Assembly: GCA_028023455.1 (NCBI GenBank)
Contig: JAQFVV010012513.1
Coordinates: forward strand, 1,426,001-1,490,000
Source: Epiperipatus broadwayi
Taxonomy: Eukaryota; Onychophora; Udeonychophora; Euonychophora; Peripatidae
DNA: 64,000 nt
Reading direction: 5' to 3'
The translations under genes were made by a program, and so were the position numbers. The notes below the pieces were generated by a model. It did not search any database, was not told the DNA's origin, and was given only the letters and a program-made list of their open reading frames with translations. Shown piece after piece: positions 12,061 through 27,271 of the stretch (its first letter is position 1; every line of letters begins with the position of its first letter).

Positions 12061-12209
12061 CAATTTGATAGTGGGTGCTGTTTTCTTATTACCATATTGT
12101 CAAATGAGTAGAGGGAGAATGCCTATTAACTATAAGAGCATTTATTGCCTAGACAACCTATTTAACATTATAATATATATTGTGACCTTCTAAATGGGTA
12201 CAAGAATCA

Positions 12210-15200
12210 AATTTTATGTAGATAGCACTGTATCAGTAATACCTAACTGCGTTTAGCTAAAACAAGTGAAATAACATGGAATTTTTAATATTTTTTTATA
12301 TTAATAATCCATAACCTTGTTTAGAAAGTTACTTACAGATATTATTTAGAAGTTTTAAGACATTTAGTATTTCTTTGATGGAATTTAATGATAGAAGGGG
12401 GGTGGCTTTTCACAGAAACTGTTAGTGTATAGGTTGAGTTGATACATATTTATCTTATTTGTCTGTAAGACAGTGGTTGATATTTATTTAGAGACTTTCT
12501 GGATTATTTGCTCATTGATACTCCAGTCCATAACATGGTTAGTACAGTATATTTGACTCATGGTCATATAGGCTTCTGTTTTGATCAGATTGGTTTAATA
12601 CTTTAAGTGCAGCATATGTGTGTGCATGTATGTTTGTGCCATCTTACAATTTCATCTTTCACTCATGTATTTGGTTTTGATACAGAATATGTTTTACAGT
12701 GAAGAATTTAAATTTATAATAAATATCTTTGATAACCAATTTAAACACATTTTAAGTGATTAAGGGGTAGATGGATCAATGGATTGTTAGGCAGACTGAA
12801 TACACTATCAATTATTTTATTTACTAGGTGATTATTTTTGTATTATTGCATTTTAAAAGTGTAAAGAATATTTTTATTCAATTTGATTTAATATAGTTTG
12901 AAGGTCAGAATAATTTTTTTATTCTCTCCAAGAGAGAAAAGATTTATTGAATATTTCCAGCCAATTATCTTAGTGTAAAAGATGGGTTTGAGCTTCTTGA
13001 AGTTGACCTTTGGGGGGAGTAACCTCTTGATTGGTGGAAGAAATGGATATCTAAGCAATAGTAACAAAAAAACAGATATACAAATCTGCTTTAATACAAT
13101 CCTCTCTCTCTCTATGTTGTTCTCCTTCCGAATTAGATAGTTAATACTCAATTTAAATTCAAAAGTATGACTTTTCTTTAAGTACTATTTGTCTTATAAG
13201 AAACTAGTTAAAATATTTTTTTTGGAATATAAAGAAAAGGATGAGAACGTAATCAACTTCAAACAAGGTGCACCCTATGTTTTCAATTAACTAACTTTAG
13301 ATTTAATATCATCATTTAAAATGCATACATGTGTCTATAACTCAAGTTTAACTTACCTAACCTTGATCTTTAGTGTTAATAAAAAAATGGAATTGTGTAA
13401 TTTTGCTATTTTATGGAAGAAATTATGCTGAACTTTTTAACAAAACATTTCATAAATTCTAGATTAAAAAATTCTTCTGGCTATAGAAAAGTAAAACTCA
13501 AATGGAAGGATGTGTGTGTCTAACTTAGTGTAACATGCCATAACTTATTATTGGACAAGAATTTAATATAACCATTCATATCTTCTAGGAATAAGGAATC
13601 AAATGCATGACTTATATAAAATTAATGGATAACTAACCTCTATTAAATGTGCTTATAACTTAATGTGAGTGGAAGAGCATGAATATTACATGTGTACATT
13701 TTCTTATTGTTCTCCTCGTTGATACTTAACATATCACTAAATTATATTGTCATTTAAATAATTATGTAGACTTAAGTGAACATCATAAATTAATTAACTC
13801 TTCATCTAATGGATGGTCTTTGATAAAGTGTTATGAATTCATTGATAAATGTAATTATAGTCAATGTTAATTGGTGGAAAACTTATGCTCCTTTTGAAAT
13901 TTGCAAGAATGATGCTGAATTATAAAATGGTAAAACCACCAGGTAATTAACCGATAAAATATTACTAGAAATCTGCAGCAGAAAACGTAATTTGTCATTA
14001 TGAAAAGAAAATATGTCAAATACTTCACATGCTATATTGTCAGTAATTTTAATTAGTTATTTGATAAGAACTTTGGAAACTGATCTTCAATTGGATCCAA
14101 AATATGTATTGGTCATTCTGTGGGAATTTGTCTATATGTCTACTAATGTCGATTCATTTGTAATTATTATCATTATATTTGTATATGTCTAAGAGGCATT
14201 ATTTACAGACTGTACAAATGAACGTTTATTTTCCAGGTAAAGAAGATTTAATAATTTCTTTTGTTGTTAGTGTATGGTAGATAGGTAGATCTATTCATTT
14301 ATCTTTAGGTGGTTTTCTTTTATTATTATTTTTTGCTCCAAGATTGTCTTGGATACATATAATATGAGAAGTATTATACTGGATAGTTGATTTTTTATGT
14401 ATATGTATTCTATACACTTGTGTTAGCAGTATAATTATTTATTTGCTATTATGAATCTAGAAGCTAATTTAAAAAGGAGTAAATGCATAAAAATATTGGT
14501 TTATCTTTGCATTGTTAGAGATGATGAAGTCTGTTTAATAACAATTGTTATATCTAAAATTTTGAAGCATTTATAATTTGTCATGAATTAAAGATTTATT
14601 TTCGATTTATTGGTTAATGTTGGTGTAATATCTACATATTGAACATGATTTGAAATTAGTTTGTGTGTGTTACACTTATGTGTTCCTGTTTTGTTCAATT
14701 CATTTATATAATTGTCAAATTTATAGTCACTTGATTTGTATTTTTCCTGATCATTTTCATATGATGTAATATGTCAAAAGAACTGAAAGAATTAGGAATT
14801 TATCTATGAGCAAATTTATTTTTTTTATGTTTAGAATGAAATATGTTAAGAAGCTATGAGGAAAGAAAATGTTAAGGATATATATTATATTGTCAGGGAT
14901 TGAGAGAACTCTCCCTTAGTTTATTTAAATACTTATCATGAGTGGATTATATTTCCTAGATTAAGCATTTGTGCATTATCATGATTATACTATATGAAGT
15001 GAAGTAGGGTATTTCCCTTGTTTTCTGTGATGAGACTAAATCCATACCAATATAGAACCTCTGAGTAAGGTTAAGAAGTCACTATATTTTGTCATTTAGA
15101 TTAGTAGAATTAAGGTCTTGTCCCTCATGTGTCATTTTGGGATGTTGTCACCATATAGTCATAGCTAAGTGTAATATAGTTTGGTAATTAAAGTAAATGG

Positions 15201-16200
15201 TAGGATTAATTTCTTTTATGGAACATCTAAAGCAGAAGTAGTGTCATTGGTTGGTCTATGTCAATATCCATATTATGAAATTTCAACTCTTAATTTCATA
15301 AGCAAACCAATGACATGTAGCTATGTTGATTATATTATAACAGGTGGTATAATGCAGAAGCACACAGAAAATACTATTGATTCTAGAGAGATGGAAGAAA
15401 TTTATCACTGGATTTGTAAGTCTTGGATAGTATTTCAAATCAAATCATACTAACTTAATTTAAATTGTAAATCATCAATTCCTCAAAATGATTCATCCTC
15501 ATCCTGAATGAGTAAACAAACAAAAAAGGAAAAAGAAAGTGTAGCTAGTTAATAGAATTGTTTAAGTGACTCATAAAGGTCAGTGTGGCCTCTCTAACTC
15601 ATATGTTTAGCCCCATATTGCATTGTTTAATTATCCCAGTGTTGGTTTGATTGACAAAGGATATTCGAATTGGCTGATAGCATGTATATATGTGAAGTAA
15701 GGATGTAAAGATATTACTTCATTTTGTCAGTTTGTGTTACAGGACTATGCAATAAAATAAAGTTGTGAGTTCTGGAATATAAAAGAGAAAAGAGAAGAAA
15801 AATATAAATATCAGATATCAAGTCCTGCAAGATATATTTGTAAATTTAGAAGTTATAATTGATGAATTTAGTCAATAAACTCTGAAACTCTGATCCTAAT
15901 ATAAACTGATTGTATTTATTTTGGTTACATGATGTAATAAATGTTTCATTTATTTTAAACTTTGTCAAGAGTTGTTTTTTTACATGCATTTCTATTCTCA
16001 GTTTCCACACCTGCAAATCCAATATGTTATGATTGCACCATTTCATGAATTTAATAATGAACATGTTCAGATCTGGTGATAATATTTTTTGATCCAGACA
16101 TTATATGAAATGCTTAATTGTTTGATGCACTTCTGGAAAAGTTTATGTACCTAGTTATTCTTTGGATAATGATTTGAAATAAAAAGGTACCCTATTTTTT
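12210..16200 (+). repeat. Large inverted duplication, copy 1
   Basis: The whole interval is collinear with the reverse complement of 49664-54090. Exact anchors include a 17-mer at 12223-12239 (partner 54061-54077), a 19-mer at 13500-13518 (partner 52629-52647), AAAGAAAGTGTAGCTA near 15532 (partner near 50451) and GTTTCCACACCTGCA at 16001-16015 (partner 49834-49848). Between anchors the copies are clearly alignable by eye, with scattered substitutions and small indels. The frames at 12888-13151, 15181-15453 and 15846-16064 lie inside and show no conserved coding. It may be a long non-coding transposable element or a segmental duplication. Confidence 0.85.
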
Positions 16201-16350
16201 TCATTGTCTAAATGCTATCTCATTAGAACAATACCCAATTTTATGTTGTTATCTTTTATGATGGTAATTTCTAATTATTATATAGTATTAATTTTTATAT
16301 AAATTACATATAATGAGAAATTATTTTATATAGCGTTATGTTTTTTATGT

Positions 16351-16707
16351 AATAGTAATATTAATGATTAAGCCAATGCACATACGCTTTAAAGATAAAT
16401 TATAAATGAATACTCAATTTTTCCAGACACGAGATATGGTATTTTAGAAATAATGGAATGAATACACCCATTCTTTCGACCCAAACATTTATGTATGGAC
16501 AAATCTTAAGTGATCGTGTAACATCTTCATGGTCTTATTTCCACACCCTTAAGATTTGCCCATACATAAACATTTGGGTCGATCAATTGGGTGGATTTAT
16601 TCCATTCTTTCTAAAATACTATATCTAATGTCTGGAAAAATTGAGTATTCATTTATAATTTATCTTTAAAGTGCATGCGCATTGGCTTAATCACTAATAT
16701 TACTATT
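16351..16707. mobile_element. 357-bp foldback (hairpin) element
   Basis: The left arm 16351-16510 is the reverse complement of 16548-16707. I count 17 mismatches over 160 positions with no gaps, and the loop is 37 nt (16511-16547). The arm ends are AATAGTAATATTA and the innermost stem is AAATCTTAAG. There is no coding capacity. The structure suits a foldback or MITE-type non-autonomous DNA transposon. The flanks are too AT-rich for a target-site duplication to be read with confidence. It sits just past the end of duplication copy 1 and no counterpart was seen beside copy 2. Confidence 0.85.
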
Positions 16708-18175
16708 AATTAAATTATATAATAAAACCCTGAGATATTTCCTTATTGTTTCAAAGTAGATATTGATATAGTCATTTGCTTTAGACTTATCATATAGTAC
16801 AAGTTTATTAGTGCTATATCTTCATTTCATTTCATTTAAACTTATTATACAGTAAAAGTTGATTAGTGATATATTTTTGTTTTATTTGATTTAAATAGTT
16901 AATAAAAAAAGTAAAAAAAGTTTATCTTGTATCAATTTTTTTCAAATATTTGAAATTTTTTATTAGTCATACTTTATTTTCTTATTTATTTTTTATGCGA
17001 ATTTTAAAATAATTTTACTTTGTTGCTTTGATTTTATGCAATTTCTGAAAATTAAGGAACCTATCCCACATTTTTCACTGTAAGTTAAGTCTATTTTTGT
17101 GTGATTTTTTTAATGTGGGTTTTCTGTGGAACCACCTACTGCATAAAAAGAGACCCAGGCATATTTTATTTTAAAAAAAAAGGTATGATAGTTAGTTTTA
17201 TTTCTTATTTTTTTGCCTCAGGGAAAGCAAGAGTGAACACACATTCATTAAAATATATATAAATATGTCACTTTAATTTATTATTAATACCTATATTACT
17301 ATTGTTTTAAAATATTTTTTATACTATAACCTTGATTTATATTACTGTTATAAATATAAAAAAGCACTTGTATTATATATACAGGTGGAGACCAAATATA
17401 ACCCAAACCATTCTTTGGTATGTATGCCTGTTGTCGTACATGCTTCTGCTTCTACATACAGTTTAAAGGGACATTTTTGCATCAATTGACCCAATGACAT
17501 TACTATGTAAAATTAAGATTCAACATAGCACATTTTTTTGCAAAGTGTGTTAGATGTATTTGTTGATATATTTGTGATGGGTTAAAAGTTGGAATCATGG
17601 TAAGTTCTATTTTTTTTTAGTAAAATCAGCAAATAATATTTACTAAGGCAATAAACCTCAAGAATGTGTGCTTGAAAATGTGAAGGCAGGGATCTCTACA
17701 GGTCTTAACCACAAGCTTACACCTTGGAAGAAAAGGACATGGTTGCAATGCTTGAAACTGATTACATTAAACTATTCTGGGATAACATAAGTTTAGAAAT
17801 GGTTTAATAAAATTTCCAAAGGCACCCCATCCCAAAAAGGGGGATGAGTTATGTCCAGTGATAAAACAATGATAATTTTTTGGATGCAAATAGTATTTTT
17901 CTCTCAAAATTTGTTTGCAGCAGTCATACATTTTATGGAAATTTATGAAATGTTTGTGTAATGTGGTAAAATGTAAATATCTCATTTTGTGGAAAAGTGA
18001 GGAGTGCAAGCTTTACCATAACAATGCCTCTGTATATTCTTGGGTGTCAAATAATTTTTAATAAATTATGTATGACCCAGCTTATCTGTTAGTCATATTT
18101 GCTCAATCTCTAATGTTATGAATTCTTTTTATTCTCTGAAATGAAGACATGCCTCAAAAAAATTTTTCTTTGCAG
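16708..18175. other. AT-rich stretch with a GC-richer part at 17.38-18.05 kb
   Basis: No gene could be established. A 33-nt segment at 17386-17418 is bounded by TATATATACAG and GTATGT and could be a micro-exon, but its phase does not fit the exon at 18176. The 80-codon minus-strand frame at 17767-18009 resembles nothing I know. Confidence 0.35.
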
Positions 18176-18267
18176 ACTTAGAAGTGGTTAAAGAAGAAAA
18201 TGGTGAGGCATTAACCTTTCAATGTGTGTCTCCAACTGTAGCTGTAATCGGCTTTAAGTCATTCTAA
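18176..18267 (+). CDS. Candidate terminal coding exon, protein unknown
   Basis: A polypyrimidine/AG acceptor (TTTTTCTTTGCAG ending at 18175) opens a phase-1 exon of 29 codons and a TAA stop at 18265-18267. The peptide begins LEVVKEENGEALTFQC and ends VAVIGFKSF. Its composition (charged start, hydrophobic end) is unlike the poly-K/N/I/F chance frames around it. An AATAAA polyadenylation signal lies 93 bp past the stop. I do not recognise the protein. Joining it to the candidate start at 7756 would need at least one intermediate exon that I could not identify. A retained pseudogene exon is the main alternative. Confidence 0.35.
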
Positions 18268-18359
18268 AACCGGCAATTTTTGTTATCATAGTGAATTTAC
18301 GCTCATTTTAAAGCTTAAAAATTATTGTAAGATGCTGCCCTCTCTAGAATTATTTTACA

Positions 18360-18365
18360 AATAAA
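18360..18365 (+). terminator. AATAAA polyadenylation signal candidate
   Basis: This canonical hexamer lies downstream of the candidate terminal exon. In DNA this AT-rich the hexamer is common by chance, so it only supports the exon weakly. Confidence 0.25.
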
Positions 18366-21300
18366 AAATGAATATTTAAATTTGAAGCAAATCCATTTAC
18401 TTCTATTTCTAATCATGACTCAATCCTTTTTTTCTTTTCAAAATATACATTATAGAATTATATGGTTAAATTTGAAGCTACAACAATAGGAGAAGGTGGG
18501 CTTTCCAAGATTCTGATTGGTTGTTTCTCATTTTGAACAGAAGGGAATGATTGTCAACAATTTTGACAGCTCCAGGTTCTTTGTTTTAATTTTCAAAATG
18601 AAAATGAAAGTTTTAGAGTATTTTTTTTTACATATTATAAATTATTTTGATAAAACATGCTGAAAATATAATTATTTTAGAAGAATAGTTAAGATTTTAC
18701 TAAAAATTCTTTACTTTTAGATGAAAGTAAATTGTGAAAGAAATCAATGATGTCTGCAGCATTTTCTAATAGATTACAAACATTCTTTTTAGGTTCTCTG
18801 CTATATAATATTTTTATAATTATAAATATAAACATATTTTTTTAAAAAAAAACTCTTGTTCACTTTCATAATCTGATAAATTATTAATCTGCTTTTTAGA
18901 AAGTAAACTAAAATGAATATTATATTAAAAGACAAATATATTTTACTGCTGATTTTGTAATTAACTAATCAAAAGTTTAGAGTTTTAACTCACTTGCCCA
19001 ACCAGAATTTTTGACAGGGGAAAGATTAAAAGGCTAATAAGTATTTCCATTCTACTTCAAAAAATGAAAAACATATTTAACCTGTTGTATTGTATTAAAT
19101 GGATAGTACATTTAAGTACATTAAATTTATAACACTTAAAAAGAAATAAACCATTTTTAATATAAAATTCCAGTTATTTTGGGCATCTCCCACTATATGT
19201 GGGCATTGGAAAATATTATTGAATTTGTAGTTCAATAAACAATTTATGTTATTCTAATCATTGTTATTAAATGGGCTTTGATAAATGAAAAGTGAATTAT
19301 GCAAGTTAAATAAAAATAATCTGTTATGAGTCTGACAACAAAATAATTCTGAATAACATTTTAGAATGAGAATGTTTTGTGATGTGATTTTAATCATTGT
19401 TTATCAATAAAACTTGTGAGCTATTATACACTATATACTTTGATTGTGAATCAGCTTTGAACAATATATAAAGCAGTTTGTGGCTATACTGTCTAAAAAA
19501 ATTAAAATTCAGCTAGTAAAAAGCAACAACAAAAAAATTAATAATATAAGAGTTAATGTAGCAAGATAGTAAATGAGAGTATCAATCTAAAAATGAAAAA
19601 CACTTCCGATTAATGAAGATTTTGTTTCAAATATAAAATTTATATATAGTTTTGTTTCTTGAAATCATATAGTTTCTTAAGAATCTTGATAGTAGTTCTG
19701 ATATTTTTTGGTGGAGAGTGTCAGGTATTTAAAAAATTGATATTATAACTAGTACACATGCCATTAAGTAAAAATGCCGATAATCATGCATGCAATTTTA
19801 ATAAAATAACATATTCAACTTCCTAGTGTTTATGTAACCTGGATGATGTTATTTATATCTGTTGCCTAAATCTCTATTTTAATATATTAAAATAGTATAT
19901 TCTTTTGGAATATATTTCATTGTTATATAAATTAAATAAATGTATAGAAAGAAATTTTATTAATTTAAAAGTGTGATGTCATGAATATTTTAAAATAGGC
20001 AGTTGTTATTATTATTATTTGAAAGATATTATATACTCTTTTTTATAAATAAAAATGGATCTTATTCAATGATTATTTAAAAATTAATTAAAATAGTAAT
20101 TTTAAAAAAATGACAATTATTTGTTAAATGTACTTTTAATTAGACTACAGCATTATTTACTGTTCTATTGGCAAATAACCAAGAATGATTTATCAAGAAA
20201 ACAGTTTTGATTATAAAATGATTGATTGCTGAATTTTACAAAGAAAAACATTGGATTTTAAACTCTCAAAATGAATTTATAAATAAATAGTTTTTCTCCC
20301 AAGAATTTGGAATCCAAGACTTATATGGATAATCTACTTCTTCATGTTGTTATTTATCATAAATAGAATTACTTAATAATCATTGACTGCTGCAAAAATC
20401 ACGATTTCTTTCTACATCTTTGTTTAGACATATCTTCTATATTTCAAATGAAGTGTCATTATAGTGGAAGGGATCATCTGCTATATCATACATTTGAATA
20501 ACATTAATGGTACATAAGTTAAAACTACAAAACAATTTATAAATCACTATTAAATATTTATTTATTTATAATAAATTGTATTTGACTTAAATATCCTGCT
20601 AAAATTAATTATTTATAAATTGTCAAATCTTAAATAATGAATTGATCACGATGTGCGTAATTATCAAAACTATATACAAGTAATATTTTCAAAAGATTTT
20701 AAATATAATGATCAAAAGTAATACATATGTAATAAATGATAGTTTATTTTATTTATAGATGTCACATTTTAATACAGATTATGAAATATATAATCTGTTT
20801 TATTTAATTATATTTATAATTTAAAATAATGATTGTTGAAATAGTAATAAATATTATATATATATCACTAGATGGAGCTTTACCAATAACCCACTATCAA
20901 GTTTTGTTTACATAAACGCTATTAAATGCAAGCTATTAGCAAGTTACAAAATTTATAATTTGTTTTGTTTATATATATATGGGATTTGATTGGTTTAGCT
21001 TGATATTATTTGTTAGTTCCAGTTAGAAATTCCAATTACTTCATTTTGTAATGATTTCATTTGTGTAGTGAATACTTTTTTAAGTATAGATAATGCTTGA
21101 ATCTTTATAAATAATACAGCAACAATAAAGAACTACTATTTAAATATTTTATATATGAAGTTGTCAGATTAGTTATTTTTATGCTGTTTCTTAGAATATT
21201 GTAGTAGAGAGTTAAGCTAATATAAAACAAGCTTTTCACCCATTCCTTAATTTTATAGCTCTCAGTTTATGGGTTACTGTGATACTAGGTTTTGAGATAA

Positions 21301-21441
21301 GGATAGCTTGGGGTTGTTTTGGCAATGTCTCAGATTGTTGATGTACATGTGTTTGTTAGATATTGGTAATTATTACAATGGCATTATTGTTACTTTATTT
21401 TTTAATTAAATTCTTTTCTTTAATAATTTATTATCTAGTTG
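18366..21441. other. AT-rich non-coding stretch
   Basis: No gene, RNA or bounded repeat was recognised in about 3 kb. It consists of AT-rich sequence with homopolymer runs. Confidence 0.5.
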
Positions 21442-23055
<1,614 letters not shown>

Positions 23056-23158
23056 GTCAAGCATTGGTGGTCGAGAAGTCAGCACAGCTGCCTTAAATGC
23101 AGTTGTCCCGGGTTAGCGGGTTCGCTTCCCGGCCGATGCTATGACACATGAGAAAAAA
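23056..23158 (+). mobile_element. tRNA-Gly-derived SINE, compact form
   Basis: The tRNA-like body 23061-23139 has a full 7-bp acceptor pairing (GCATTGG with CCGATGC, one G-T pair), an A-box region, an anticodon stem GCTGC/GCAGT around the loop CTTAAAT, and the B box GGGTTCGCTTCCC. The order and many bases follow eukaryotic tRNA-Gly(UCC). A short unique tail TATGACACATGAG and an A-run follow. The leader GTCAAG just 5' is shared with other copies. It has no protein and would depend on a LINE for movement. Confidence 0.85.
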
Positions 23159-26100
23159 ATGTATGTACATATTAGATATTACCTGATTTGTCGAAAGCAG
23201 TGCTAAGCTGTTGTTTATTGTTAATCTTTCCTTTATAGCGAACTGCTCCTATTTATAGAATTATTATTATTACATTTTGGTTTACATATATCATATTTTT
23301 GATGCTAATTTCTCCACATAAACACATTCATGATTATTAATGTATAATTAAAAAAAAACAGAAATATAAATTTTAAATGACATTTAAAGGTTAGACCTGA
23401 ACTTAGAATAATGTCTAGTTTAATAAATATTAAGTAATAATTTTTAATGAATTTATCAAAAGTGGTGAGCAGAATGTTTGCTATTTGCAAACGCAACTGT
23501 AATAATTTAATATTGATAAATGCTGAAAAAAAGTTGAAGATAGGTGTAAGAGATTGTGACCTTTGTCAGGAATCTTGGCTGCGATCTATCTTTTTAGATG
23601 TATGTGTGTTAGCATGGAATTTGTAAGTATATCTTAAAACATATAAATATGTCTCATCTTCATTTTCAAACATTATCAAACCTATTGCACAAATAGTCAA
23701 CTACGATCCATTTTTTTCTTCTCTGCATAAACTTTACAAAGCCTCTTAAGTGCTCGATTGGAAATACGTCTTGGGATTTTTCTTGGGGGTTCTATATAAT
23801 TAATTACCTAATAATTAGATATCTAAAAATATATTATCTGGAAATGTAATAAAAGCCTTAAACTTACTTAGAAATATTAAAAAAAACAATTAAAATTTTA
23901 TTCAAATTTAACTCCTGGTATAAGTAAGATTTTGAAGAAATTTTAAGACTAAGTTATGATTGAAATAGACTGGATTAAAGAGTGAGGAAAATTAGAAACC
24001 ACTATTGCCGATATGCAAATTTATTAATGACTTAGTCATACTATTCTATTGCATTGGTTACTGAAACTGAATTGGGTAATAAAGAATTTACTTTGAATTA
24101 CTATAGCATAAAAATGCATACTATGACTATAAAATATACTCTATAACAAACACGAAGACACCATGATTTTTTATTCTTTTTGTTGAATAGTTTATTTTAT
24201 AATTATAGCCTACAAACATTATTATTAAATTTTTGTTCTGTAAATTTTAAAAGTAATTTGTTTTTATTCTAAAAAATATTTTCGAGCTGATATACACTGT
24301 ACAAATCTAGAATGTTTGATAATTATACTCAAGGCTCAGTGCTCATTAGTGAAAAGATGATTGGTTCCTTCTCCAAGCTGCCTACAGAGTTATCTCTGAA
24401 TCAAAGCATCTGTTACGTAGCACTGTGTTTTGTATTTATCATGAAAATTTTAAGATGTTAATGAGTCTGGATTATAAGCAATGATATTAAATGTGACAGT
24501 GCACTTTGTATCAGTAACCCACGATGGAACCACATGCTGAGATTAAACATTATTTTTTTAAGTTGGGAAATCTGCTACTGAAATTCTGAAATAATTTATT
24601 CTGTGTATAACAGTAAAGTCATAAGATGAAAGGATGGCTCTCAAATAGTTTACAAGAATTTGTAACAGCAGACAGAGCATTGATGATAAGCTATGAGAAT
24701 ATGAAACACATCATCACGTTATATCTTAAGTAAAGATCCAACATGTTTAGATTGAAAATATTTATGTTTTTTACTTTGGATTAATAACTTGGTAATAAAA
24801 TAGATATGTAAATTATGACTGATAAAAGAAAGGTGCATTGGTCCTAAAGATCAAAATGCCTTTTTCCAAAATCCAAAGTTTTTCATTAAAGAAAGCCATA
24901 AGCTGTAAATTGGTCTGAGAATCTTGTATAGAACAATACTATATAACACTATCATTTGTAATGTATTAGTTACTACAACTTACACTCGGTGGCATAATGG
25001 TGGTGAAGGAAGGAAGGGCAGGCTGCTGAAACAGAAATCTATAAGCTGGAGTTAGATGATAACATCATGTGACATTTTTTTTCTATTAAGGGATGTGCTA
25101 TGGTAAAATGCTTAATGGGTTGATCATTAATGTTGCAAAAGTAAATGTAATATCAGTAATAGTAGCAGTAGAAAATATGTTATAGATACTGATAGCAATA
25201 ATAGCAAATTTTAAATATTTTTAATATAGCTAAATGGAATGTATAAATGTAATTCGACAGGAACATTTCAAGACCTGAACATAGAGAGGGATCATATCAA
25301 AGATAGTGTCAAAATTCAAATGAATTTACTGTTTTTAGTGAAATTAACATTACAGAGCAAATTTCACATGATAGGTGGATAACTCCAATATATTTTTTCT
25401 TTGAAAGGACGAAGCTGCTTTATTAATTAGGTGATTTAACTTGGTATCTTTTATTTTGAAAGTTTGAATATTGAAAAGCTAACAATAATATTCAAATATG
25501 TTTGTGCAGTAGTAATATCTATGTCCATACTATCAATGATTGTACTCTAACAGAAAGACACAAAGTTAAAAGACAGAAATCTTGTTGGATATAATTATTG
25601 TAGCAATTTTTTAAGAGAGTAAATACCTACCTGAAAACTTCATTGCACATATTGGTAAAAATGGAGAATATTGTCCAAACTTCTTGAAGTATTATTTTTT
25701 GCAATAGTAAATGAAATATTTTGTTGATATTTGCCTAGCATTGATAGTCAGTCATCAATATTTTGATTTGGGGGGAAATCTGCTATAATGGATGCATTCT
25801 CAACTGATTGATATTGTAAATTACTATGATGGTATTACAGTGCATTGGCTTTAAATTACATTCTTGCTGCTGTCTTTACTTTTTTTGCAGGTTTTGTATT
25901 AATTTGATGATAAAATCTAGAACTAAAGAAAACATTGATTTATTATTTCAAAAATAAATCTGAAGATGGCGATAGTGTACAAAAACAAAACAAACTGATA
26001 AAATTCTACAGCTTTTCTGATTGATATATTCTTTGACCTTGGATATATAAATAAACTTGTAAATATCTCTTCAATTGTTATCATCAATAAGAAAAAATGT

Positions 26101-26486
26101 ATATTTTGATAATTTATTTATTTATATATTAATCATTTTACAAAATATTTGTATAGTAATTATTAAAATTCTTGTTTATACTTAGATTTTTTAAAAAAAT
26201 ATGTTCATTTGTAAAAATACAAGTTAAGGAATTCAAATTAACAATAAAAATAATTATTATGCTCTTTTAAATACCATAGTACAAAATTTTTGTAATATTT
26301 TAATAATTTTGAAAACAATTTTAAATTTTTAGAACAGAATTTCATAGCTTTATGTTGACCTATTAATAATTTGTTCCAGATTTAGCCATGAAATTCAGTC
26401 AACAAAGATTTTATTAATTTATTTTTTTCAATAGTATTATGATAATAAGTCAATAACAAAAAAGTATTCTCATTAAATATTTCACT
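23159..26486. other. AT-rich non-coding stretch
   Basis: No gene or bounded repeat was recognised. The 63-codon minus-strand frame at 23305-23496 has chance-like composition. Confidence 0.5.
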
Positions 26487-26706
26487 TTAAAACAGACAAA
26501 ACTCTTTATATATTGCCACTCAATGCAGGCCAGAGTAATCAATGGATGCCAGAAGGCTTCTGCATAAAATCCCCATCTAGTGCCTACTCATTCAATATCC
26601 CCAGACTAGTTTCTGGCTTATGACCTTCATCAGTGAGGAGCTTTCAATCTGAGAGTATTGCACCTAGATATTAGGCAATACATATAAAGAGTTTTGCCTG
26701 TTTTAA
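26487..26706. mobile_element. MITE with 29-31-bp terminal inverted repeats and TTAA (or TA) flanks
   Basis: The left end AACAGACAAAACTCTTTATA (from 26491) is mirrored at the right end (GGCAATACATATAAAGAG to CCTGTT, ending 26702). The inverted repeats differ by one substitution and a 2-nt indel. Both ends are flanked by TTAA (26487-26490 and 26703-26706), as for piggyBac-type insertion. A TA duplication with a one-base-longer repeat reads equally well, and the ends lack the CCY start typical of piggyBac. The interior of about 150 bp has no coding capacity. A diverged relative lies at 29420-29605. Confidence 0.8.
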
Positions 26707-27271
26707 TAACAGTTATGCACAAGCATAAGAAAAGGTGATCATGTGATGTTTATTGGCTTAATATTTCACTTTATTATTTATTTTTATAAATTTAAAAAAT
26801 TCAAATATGATTTTTTAGAATATTTTCTGATTGTAAACTATATTAAATCATAATATTAATAAAAGTCTTTAATATAAAAATAAAATGTTGAATTATTTAC
26901 TCAAATTGCCAATAAGTAAAAAATGAAAAAAACATTTAAATGTAAAAAGCTAAAGAAACTTGGATATATTCTGCTTAAACCAATCTTATGTTCGAATTAG
27001 ATGTTGTATAAATATTATATTAATGGTAGAGATAGCTGGGGATTATTATTAAATGTTGTAGACTTAAAAATAACAAAATTTCTTTATCCAGCTTTTAAAA
27101 GATTAATTATTTAATATTTATGAGGCAAAAAATAATAATTTAATTAAACTGTAAACATTTTACAATCTTTAATTGATAAAAAAAATTTCTATAAAAAACA
27201 TTACCATTAACTTGTAAACACTTATTTATTTTTAACTATAGTCTTGTTTTCTTTAGACCCCAATATTTTTA
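26707..27271. other. AT-rich non-coding stretch
   Basis: Nothing was recognised. Confidence 0.5.

Noticed and set aside
15181-15453. 90-codon plus-strand frame with a GTAAGT donor inside (15415), which looked like an exon
   Set aside because: It lies in the large inverted duplication, and the matching stretch of copy 2 (about 50.5-50.8 kb, minus strand) does not keep the frame.
17386-17418. 33-nt micro-exon between TATATATACAG and GTATGT
   Set aside because: Splice-like borders are common in AT-rich DNA, and I could not join it in phase to any other exon.
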